Part shown: positions 56,902 to 64,000 of the stretch, piece after piece
Position numbering within the stretch: the first letter of the stretch is position 1
Layout of the letters: each line of letters starts with the position of its first letter
Source of the DNA: Dactylis glomerata
Lineage: Eukaryota; Streptophyta; Magnoliopsida; Poales; Poaceae
Reading direction: 5' to 3'
DNA: 64,000 nucleotides
Assembly (NCBI GenBank): GCA_007115705.1
Contig: QXEO01000531.1
Span: 9,998,342 to 10,062,341 of the forward strand
Made by a program: the position numbers and the translations under genes
Notes under the pieces: generated by a model
The model's database searches: none
What the model saw: only the letters and a program-made list of their open reading frames with translations
What the model was told of the DNA's origin: nothing

Positions 56902-58410
56902 TGATACGTCCATTTTGCATCACTATTTTGTATCATAATTTACTGTTATTCATTGATATATTTCATATTTAGAGATGATACTTATGTTGTTTCCTCTGTT
57001 TTTGCATGTTTGATGATCATTGGAGGATTTGCAGCCGGAGTCAGGATTCTGCTGGAAAAAGGACCATTAAGGCACCATATTTCAAAGATCAGGAAAATTC
57101 CAGAAAAATACCAGAAAATTATATTTTATCAGAAGACTGAAGAAGCCGGAAGGAGAAGGCGAGAGGGGCCACAGCGCAGCCTCACCACCAGGGGGCGTGG
57201 CCCAGCCCCTGGCCGTGCCACCCTATGGTGAGAGCCCCCTAGCCCACTACTGCCATCACCCCTTCACGTATTTCATCGTCCCCGAAAACCTAAGTGAGGG
57301 GGGCTCAGAGATAGACACCGCTGCCTCTGCGGGGCGGAAAACACCAGAGAGAGAAAAGCTCTCCGGCAGGCAGAAATCTGCCAGGGAAATTCCTTCCCGG
57401 ATAGGGGAGATCGTCGCCATCGTCATCACCATCGCACCGGACTTCATCAGGATCATCATCATCTCCATCACCAGCACCTTCATCTCCACCATCACCACGC
57501 CATCCCGCTGTAACATCTTGAGTTGGAACTTGTTAAATTCTTAGGGGAAACTTTCCCGGTGTTAATTACTCTTGTGGTTGATGCTATTGAGTGGAACCGT
57601 TGAATTAAGGTTTATGTTCAGATTGTTATTTACCATTATTTCACCTCTGATCATGATCCATATGATGTCTTGTGAGTAGTTTGTTTAGTTCTTGAGGACA
57701 TGGGAGAAGTCAAGATGTTAGTAGTGGATTATTGTTGAGTAATATTTAATGGTTTGATATTTATTTGTTGTGGTGTTACTTCACTAGTGGTGTCATGTGA
57801 ACGTCGACTACATGATACTTCACCATTTATGGGCCTAGTGAGATGCATTGTGTATTTGGCTACTAATTGTGGGGTTGCTAGAGTGATAGAAACCTAAACC
57901 TCCGTTAGGAAACCATTACACCAGGGAGCATAGGATCTTAGAGTTTAAGGCTGTGGTTAGATTTATCTTAATTACTTTCTTGTATTTGCGGATGCTTGCA
58001 AGGGGTATAATCACAAGTGTGTATTTATCCTAGTAAGGGTAATGCGCTAGCACAGGTTCAGCCCCATAACACTTATCAAACCAATAAAGATTATTTAGCG
58101 GCATGAAGCAAAAGCTCTTGACAGAAACTCCCGTGTGTCCTCGAGAACGTTTGGTTATCATACGTTACACAACCGGCTTGTCCTTTGCTAAAGAAAGGAT
58201 TGGGCCACTTGCTACAATTATTACTACTGTCTTTTACTTACTCGCACTTTATTTATTTGCATTACCAAATACCCCTGAAAACCCGTTTGCTAGTATTTAC
58301 AGTGAAACCTTGATCAAAACCACTTGTCAACACCTTCTGTTCCTAGTTGGGTTCGACACTCTTATTTATCGAAAGTACTACGATACACCCCCTATACTTG
58401 TGGGTCATCA
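56902..58410 (+). mobile_element. Solo LTR of family A, 1509 bp
   Basis: TGATACGTCCATTTTGCATC...CTTGTGGGTCATCA, colinear with element A's 5' LTR. It is flanked by an exact TSD CCAGA (56897-56901 and 58411-58415). No internal sequence is present, so it arose by LTR-LTR recombination. It sits in the protease coding region of G. Confidence 0.95.
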
Positions 58411-58937
58411 CCAGACTAGGGCACGCGCCAATGGTGTTGAAGGCGCAAATAGGAGGATACGATATTGGGCGAGTATTCATGGACGAAGGAAGCGGCATAA
58501 ACCTAATATACGCAAGAACCCTGAAGGCAATGAGCATGTCGTTGGAAAGCCTGAAGCCGACAGATTGCTCCTTCCATGGAATAGTACCAGGGCGCGCAAA
58601 CTACCCCCTTGGGAAAATAGAACTCAATGTTTGCTTTGGCGATAGTGGCAATTACCGCAGAGAAAAGTTAGAGTTTGAAGTTATGGACTGGCCTTCACAG
58701 TATCACGCAATCCTGGGGCGGCCAGCATTTGCAAAATTCATGGCAGTTCCTCATTATGCATACTTAACACTAAAAATTCTAGGACCTAAGGGGGCCATCA
58801 CGGTACAAGGCAGTTTCGAAGTATCCAACAATTGTGACAAAGAATTCAATAGGATGGCACAAAATTTCAGCATGACAGCTGAATATGCAAGACTCATGGG
58901 CGAAACCAATCACAATGTACTACCCGACGTCGGTTGA
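58411..58937 (+). pseudogene. Element G protease region
   Basis: Reads GHAPMVLKAQIGGYDIGRVF followed by MDEGSGINLIYARTL. This is an aspartic-protease active-site block in which the Asp is kept but the usual second residue (Gly) is Glu. SFHGIVPGRANYPLGKIEL and YHAILGRPAFAKFMAVPHY follow, typical of the protease C-terminal part in Tat elements. The frame ends at a TGA at about 58937, ahead of RT. Upstream coding continuity across the solo LTR is in phase with the frame ending at 56901. Confidence 0.8.
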
Positions 58938-58999
58938 TCCCTGCCAGATCAGGCTTTCGACGCAACCCAAGACTCAAAGAAAATCCAGGTCCACCCTAT

Positions 59000-60030
59000 G
59001 GACCCAAACAAAACTACCTCCATAGCGGTAAACTTGGACCCCGAATAGGAAAGCGCGCTCATCGAGTTCCTCCGTGAGCACTGGGAAATCTTCGCCTGGT
59101 GTCCTTTAGACATGCCAGGGGTTCCCAGGGAACTCGTCGAGCATGCACTACATGTGGATCCAAAGGCAAAGCCAGTCAAGCAACCTCTCCGACGGTGCAA
59201 TGAACCCAAAAGAAAAGCAATAGCATCTGAGCTACACAGGCTAGAAAACGCAGGATTCATTAGAGAAATCAAAGCATCAACTTGGGTATCCAACCCAGTT
59301 ATCGTCCCCAAGAAAAATACAGACGTACAAAGAGTATGTGTCGACTACACATCTCTCAACAAGCATTGTCCCAAGGATCCCTTTCCACTACCTCGCATTG
59401 ATTAGATAATAGACTCAACGGCGGGGTGCGCAAGGCTTTCCTTCCTGGACGCATATTCTGGTTACAACCAGATCAAGTTGAAGAAAGAAGACGAAGAAAA
59501 AACAGCTTTTATTATACCATACGGCGTGTTCTGCTATCAAGTCATGCCTTTCGGCCTAAAAAACACGGGAGCAACTTACCAACGGATGATGCAAAACTGC
59601 CTCGGAAGTCAAATAGGACATAACATCCAAGTCTACATCGACGACGTGGTCATCACCACAAGAAAAGAGGAGTCTTTAATCAGTGATTTGATGGAAACCT
59701 TCGACAACCTAAACAGGTATAAGCTCAAGCTTAACCCAACAAAATGTTCTTTTGGCGTGTCAGCAGGGCAACTTCTGGGATTCTTGGTGTCAGCAAGAGG
59801 CATAGAAGCAAACCCAGAGAAAATCTAAGCAATACTAATAATGGGGAAACCAGCAAAATTGCACGATGTACATAAACTCGCAAGACGCGTCGCGAGATTA
59901 AGTCGATTTGTCGTGCGATTAGGAGAAAAAGCTCTTCCCTTCTACGCACTCATGAAAAATCATATGACAATTTTGAGTGGATAGAAGAAGCAGATACAGC
60001 TTTTGCGCAACTGAAAAAAAATGCTCTCCA
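59000..60030 (+). pseudogene. Element G reverse transcriptase
   Basis: Landmarks: HALHVDPKAKPVKQPLRR, AGFIREIKASTWVSNPVIVP, VCVDYTSLNKHCPKDPFPLP, then after a TAG at about 59403 FLDAYSGYNQIKL, MPFGLKNTGATYQRMM and the catalytic VYIDDVVITT near 59635. FLVSARGIEANPEKI ends at a TAA at about 59826. Other stops occur at about 59046. The two catalytic Asp residues are intact. The RT connection region downstream to about 60200 is heavily shifted. Confidence 0.85.
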
Positions 60031-60398
60031 CACCACCAGTGTTTGTCGCACCAAAGGAAAAAGAGTCGCTACTACTGTATATCACAGCGACACATCAAGT
60101 GGTAAGCACGGTATTAGTAGTCGAAAGAAGCGAAGAAGGAAAGGCGCACGGAGTCCAGAGGCCGGTATATTTCCCGCACTATCAGAAGCTTGCATATAGC
60201 ATATTCACAACAGCATGAAACTACGTCAATATTTCGCAGTGCATCCAATCATAGTGGTTAACGAAGCCCCACTATCCAATATATTGAACAACCCTGCAGC
60301 AACAGGAAGCAATCAAATCTCAAGTACTACCGGATTTCACAGCAGAATGGCTAAAACTACAAAACACAGGACCACCAGATTTATCGAGTGCATGGATA

Positions 60399-61028
60399 AT
60401 GTACTTCGACAGATCAAAAAGAGTCCAAGGCGCAGGAGCAGGAGTAGTTTTGATATCACCTCAAGGCAACAAATTGAAATATGTCTTAAGGATGAGTTTT
60501 CCGCAAGCTTCCAATAATGAAGCTGAATACGAGGCTCTGCTCCACAGAATGAAAATGGCCAAAGCATGTGGAGCAACTCGACTGAAAATATTCGGGGACT
60601 CGAATCTCGTCGTCCAGCAAGTGATGAATAGGTGCGACGCCATCAGTGACAACATGACGGCATACAGAAACTTATACTACTATCTAGAGGGAACATTTGA
60701 TGGATGCGAAGTTTCACACGTCAGCAGGGCCAGCAACGAGGAAGCCGACAATTTAGCAAATATCGGGTCCCAATGCCTGCCTATATTGCCAGGAGTCTTT
60801 TGGGAAGAAATCATAGAGAGGTCAATAAAACATAGCAAGGCCTCGACTACAGGAGAACCAGGCCAGCACCCAACAACAGGCTCGGGGGCTGACAAGCCTG
60901 GCGCAGGAAGCACAGCAGGACCAGAGGAAGTTATGATGGTCAAAGAAACCTGGATGCAACTATACTTGGCATACATGATAAACAAAGCACTACCCGAAGA
61001 TACAGTTGAAGCAAGAACGATAATATGA
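60399..61028 (+). pseudogene. Element G RNase H (second, archaeal-like type)
   Basis: A 209-codon frame with MYFDRSKRVQGAGAGVVL, NNEAEYEALLHRMKMAKACG, IFGDSNLVVQQVMNRC and RASNEEADNLANIGSQ. These blocks carry the D-E-D-D pattern of the RNase H fold and resemble the additional archaeal-type RNase H that Tat-lineage elements are known to have acquired. The tail (GEPGQHPTTGSGADKPGAG) is a flexible linker towards integrase. The frame stops with TGA at 61028. I infer that the domain itself is structurally complete. Confidence 0.8.
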
Positions 61029-61099
61029 TGATCCAAGGCTTTCATCATATTACAAGGGAAGCTATACAAGAAAAGTATAACTGGCGTCTTACAGCGATG

Positions 61100-61994
61100 C
61101 CTCACCCCTCCAGAAGGACAAGACATATTAAAAGATATCCACGCAGGAGTGTGCGGGCATCACGCTAGCAGCAGAGCTATTGCAGCTAAAGCTTTTCGCG
61201 CAGGATTCTACTGGTTAACGGCCATTGAAGACGCAAAATATATAGTAAGAAGGTGCGAGGCCTGTCAACGGTTTGCATCTCAACCACACGCACCAGCAGC
61301 GGGACTACAACCGATACCACTATCTTGGCCCTTCGCACAATGGGGTCTCAACATGGTAGGGAAACTACACAAATCTTGGCCAGGAGGACATGTCTACATG
61401 TTGGTGGCAATAGACAAATTCACAAAATGGGTAGAGGCAGTCCCGGTAACAACTCAAGATTCCACAACGGCAATCAACTTCATCAAATCTATAGTATTTC
61501 GCTTCGGAGTGCCGCATAGCATCATCACAGACAACGGGATAAACTTCACATCAAAAGAGTTCAAAAGCTACTGCGAGAGTATGGGAATCAAACTGAAATT
61601 CGCGTCTGTAGCCCATCCAAAAACAAATGGACAAGTCAAGAAAGCCAACGACTTAATATGCAATGGAATAAAAAAGAGGCTATTAGCGCCCCTGGAAAAA
61701 GCCAAACACGCCTGGGTAGATGAGCTACCCTTCGTTCTTTGGAGTCTGACAACTACGCCCGATGCGGCTACCCAAGAAACCCCCTTTTTCCTGGTCCATG
61801 GCGCAGAAGCCGTGCTTCCAGTCGAAATCACTCATGAAGCCCCAAGAATTGCGGCTTACGACGAAACAACTTCTACAGAAGCACTTCAAGATGATGTTGA
61901 TGCACTCGACGAAGCAAGAGATGTAGCACTAGCCAGAGCTACGCAGCATCAGCAAAGTCTACGAAACTACCATAGTAGTCGAGTTCGCCCATGA
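61100..61994 (+). pseudogene. Element G integrase
   Basis: Zinc region (CGHHASSRAIAAKAFRAGFY ... CEACQRFASQPHAP) and DDE core: VAIDKFTKWVEA (first Asp), ITDNGINFTSKEF (second Asp). In the third block, KTNGQVKKANDLI, the position normally held by the catalytic Glu is Lys (codon 61638-61640). The C-terminal part (LFLVHG-like FFLVHGAEAVLPVEI) continues to 61994; further integrase tail is visible beyond the stop (FMVGDLVLRL, GPYIVTKVIPGGAY). The Glu-to-Lys change alone should abolish strand transfer. The rest of the 281-codon frame is intact. Confidence 0.85.
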
Positions 61995-62626
61995 TCTTTC
62001 ATGGTAGGAGATTTGGTCTTACGACTCAAGTAAGACGGTCATGGCAAATTAGAGTCCCCATGGGTGGGACCTTACATCGTGACAAAAGTAATTCCAGGAG
62101 GAGCTTATTGACTACAAGACAAAAAGATAGGGAAAGATGAGAGCAACCCATTGAATGCAGAACAACTCCGGCGATTTTATGCATAGAAGGAGTATGACGA
62201 TAGAAAACCTCGAGTTTTGACCCTCTGAACCCAGAAAATGAGGCCACAGGTCGGGTTCTTTGGGTCAACTCGACAATATGTGTAATATATCATTATTTCC
62301 ACTCGGGGCTCCGACCCTCGAGTCGTATGAAAGAATATAAAAATTATTATTGAGATCCCGTACTCATGTATCTTCAAGAATTATTGCAAGGTTGTTTACA
62401 ACCCGATATTCGGCACATAGCAAGCATAGTTCAAGGAAATGCGCAAATAAATTTGCCTCGGAACACTGGTAGTTCCTCTGGTCTATTACTAAACAAACAT
62501 GATGGCATAAAATAAAGTTCATTACATGTACTTATTACATGAAGCACGCCAACAGAGAACTAAACAGAGATTACATCAAGGAAGCATCTACTGAAAGTGC
62601 ACTTCAGCCTCGTACTCTTTCTGGCA

Positions 62627-63167
62627 CTAAGTGCATTTGTAGATCTTCACATCGAACTTCGATGTACCACAGTGGTAGCCGAAGAGCATGAAAAACCCTT
62701 GATGGAGGTCATGGTCTTCCGCAAACTGGGGCCATCCGCCCCTAACATACATCTCGCCGCATCCATCATAGTACACCTCCACCTCATAGGGAGTTCCTTC
62801 CCCATATTGTTCGCGAAGAATTGCTTCACAAAGCTCGCGCCCATCCATGAACTTGGTGAACTTCAGCGGAACATGTTGTATCCCACAACATTGAGCGCCG
62901 GCGATGCAGAAGAAGGAATAGATCTTGGAAGGAGGAGGAGGAGAAGCATTGCGAGGAGCAACGCTAGAGCTTGGAGCAGCAGCAGCAGATACCTTGGGTT
63001 TGTTTTTACTCCCCCACAGCGCGGCCAGGATGCCGCTTCACAGATATGGACGTCGAGGCCACCATAGAGGCATCCTTCGATTTATTCTTACTACCGCGGG
63101 GACGGTCACGACCTCGCTTCTCCATCTGCACATCGGTGTCTAGATTGGCACCGCCAGCATCCACCAT
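62627..63167 (-). pseudogene. Antisense ORF of element G: AT-hook-like motifs plus B3-type domain
   Basis: Read on the minus strand from ATG 63167 (MVDAGGANLDTDVQMEKRGR). Two basic motifs of AT-hook type, RGRDRPRGSKNK and KRHPGRAVG + SKNKPK, are separated by about 20 residues. Then comes an Ala/Pro/Ser linker and a domain with the B3 DNA-binding pattern: VPLKFTKFMDGRELCEAI, PYEVEVYYDG, GGWPQFAEDHDLHQGFFMLF and GTSKFDVKIY. A single extra base in a run of five (63011-63015) shifts the frame between motif 2 and the rest; otherwise it is open to the stop at 62627. About 180 codons in total. It lies antisense between integrase and the 3' end, where Tat elements are known to carry extra ORFs. I infer a nuclear DNA-binding protein; its role in the element is unknown. 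Confidence 0.75.
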
Positions 63168-63272
63168 TGAGAAGTTGTGCTTGGTGGAAAAACCCTAGAT
63201 GAGATGTGGAGGAAGAAGACGATGCGGCGGAGGAAATGAAGGGATTAGGGTTTTTCCCTAACTGGCGATCTT

Positions 63273-63280
63273 TATTTATA
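63273..63280 (-). promoter_or_regulatory. TATA box for the antisense ORF
   Basis: On the minus strand tataaata lies about 105 bp upstream of ATG 63167. It is followed by a leader rich in pyrimidines and aaaccctaa / agggttttt words common in plant 5' leaders. The spacing suits a pol II start about 70-80 nt before the ATG. Confidence 0.55.
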
Positions 63281-63476
63281 AGCAAACTTTCATGGGCCTC
63301 AGCAAGTTATAGGTCCAAATAAATCAACGGGCTTTTACATTTTGCCCTGAGCAGGAAATAAGGCAGCGACAGCATATATAAAGGACAGGGAAAAGATACA
63401 TGCAAAGTTATAAGGATAAAGAGCAATGTGGACGAACGGCATTGGAGTATAAAAAAGATCACAACGCACCGCCTCA

Positions 63477-63610
63477 TTGACTCAGGGGCTACTACCATCA
63501 TGGAAGAGCAGCTAAGCACAATCGTGCCAAGAGTACCACAGGAGAAAGATGAGAGGACAATATGTATATTATACCCAAAAAAATTTGGCTATAGCCTCGG
63601 GGGCTACTCC
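63477..63610 (+). repeat. Two PPT-like G-rich blocks near the 3' end of element G
   Basis: gactcaggggctactaccat (from 63479) and atagcctcgggggctactcc (63591-63610), about 110 bp apart. The second, with its following cattgggagc, matches the internal block of J. The functional PPT would abut the 3' LTR, which is not in the window. Confidence 0.5.
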
Positions 63611-63673
63611 CATTGGGAGCACTGTCGTGCACCCGATGATAATGGATAACATTGAGGAAGATATAAAGGCATA

Positions 63674-64000
63674 TGTCGGTGTTCTAGATACCGGGGTATC
63701 CCGGTCAACCTGCTCCTGGGCCCCGTCATCGGCCCATATTCAGCCCAGGGGAGAGCCAACGACCCAAGCTACGGAGAAGACCCTCATGAGGAGGCGCCTC
63801 ATGAGGAGAACGACGGCCAAAACTGCTAAGGACCAGAAGACCTCCTCACGAGCCCCCGCTGGTGAGGAGAGGGACCACGTCCACGTCAGCTCAGCACGTT
63901 GGCGTGCAGAGCAAGAAGATAAGGGACAGAAGACCGCGTACCGCCCACGCTACCCCCGACAGGGAGGAGACCAACTTTCGATGTGCCTGCCCAAAGCGGC
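63674..64000 (+). mobile_element. Element K: start of another LTR, runs off the window
   Basis: TGTCGGTGTTCTAGATACCG begins abruptly after G's 3' region and is GC-rich, with inverted short repeats (tcatgaggaggcgcctcatg near 63784). The TG start and the break in G suggest an LTR inserted into G. No right end or coding region can be seen, so family and orientation are uncertain. Confidence 0.4.

Larger units (their letters stand above)
54288..63673 (+). mobile_element. Element G: Tat-lineage Ty3/gypsy retrotransposon
   Basis: Order: 333-bp 5' LTR (54288-54620), degenerate PBS (54623-54640), gag, [solo LTR of family A], protease, RT, a second-type RNase H, integrase, an antisense ORF, PPT-like blocks, then a break where element K starts. 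The short LTR, long gag leader, gag style, RNase H type and an extra ORF between pol and the 3' LTR fit the Tat lineage (inference from known lineage traits). The left flank CTATG (54283-54287) is the putative TSD. The 3' LTR is outside the window. Many stops make it non-autonomous. Confidence 0.85.

Noticed and set aside
63784..63803. Palindromic tcatgaggaggcgcctcatg as an operator or CRISPR-like repeat
   Set aside because: Single near-palindrome in GC-rich LTR sequence of a plant genome; no array and no spacer pattern.

Overview
This window looks like intergenic DNA from a large grass genome, most likely Triticeae (wheat, barley, Aegilops or rye). The evidence is composition: almost every recognisable part is a plant transposable element. 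They include Athila-type, Tat-type, Del/Tekay-like and centromeric (CRM-type) Ty3/gypsy elements, a short-LTR Ty1/copia element, a CACTA transposon and Helitron ends. They are nested with diagnostic target-site duplications (TSDs). I see no intact host gene, rRNA, functional tRNA gene or CRISPR array.

Layout. 1-4406: old, decayed DNA with a Helitron 3' end (979-1008), a long-period degenerate repeat, two small inverted-repeat elements and a minus-strand LTR remnant. 4407-8293: 3' LTR and integrase of a minus-strand Del/Tekay-like element ('C'). 8294-19175: an Athila-like element ('A') with 5' LTR, PBS, gag-pol, an extra coiled-coil ORF, polypurine tract (PPT) and a cut-off 3' LTR. A non-autonomous CACTA (10757-12568, TSD TAC) sits inside its gag-pol frame. 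19176-20479 and 28321 to about 31 kb: a long Del/Tekay-like LTR ('D'), split by a complete CRM-clade element ('B', 20480-28320, minus strand). 32558-36677: 3' end of a second Athila-like element ('F'). 36678-38309: a related LTR piece ('E') plus a 199-bp tandem duplication. 38310-40858: unassigned DNA with a Helitron-like end and a GC-rich gene-like block. That block is split by a complete Copia element (40859-46138, TSD AAGGG). 47560-48683: minus-strand Tat-like fragment ('J'). 48684-54287: LTR and gag start of an Athila-like element ('H'), with a 3.57-kb solo LTR ('I', TSD TGATT) in its LTR. 54288-63673: a Tat-lineage element ('G') carrying a solo LTR of family A (TSD CCAGA) and an antisense ORF. 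63674-64000: start of another LTR ('K').

Reading the nests gives a relative order. B is younger than D, D than A, and A than C. Solo A is younger than G, G than H, and H than J; I is younger than H. Most polyproteins carry premature stops, many of which look like C-to-T or G-to-A decay. The CRM element keeps a 1127-residue open frame from protease to beyond integrase.

The most interesting signals are accessory genes of the retrotransposons. Tat-like element G carries, antisense between pol and its 3' end, a frame encoding two AT-hook-like motifs plus a B3-type DNA-binding domain, with its own TATA box. Athila-like element A carries an intact 166-residue coiled-coil ORF downstream of a broken pol, behind a promoter-like module resembling those in the LTRs. 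Several families also hold second PPT-like blocks far inside the 3' LTR boundary. Family assignments rest on motifs read by eye; lineage names are inference and element letters are local labels.
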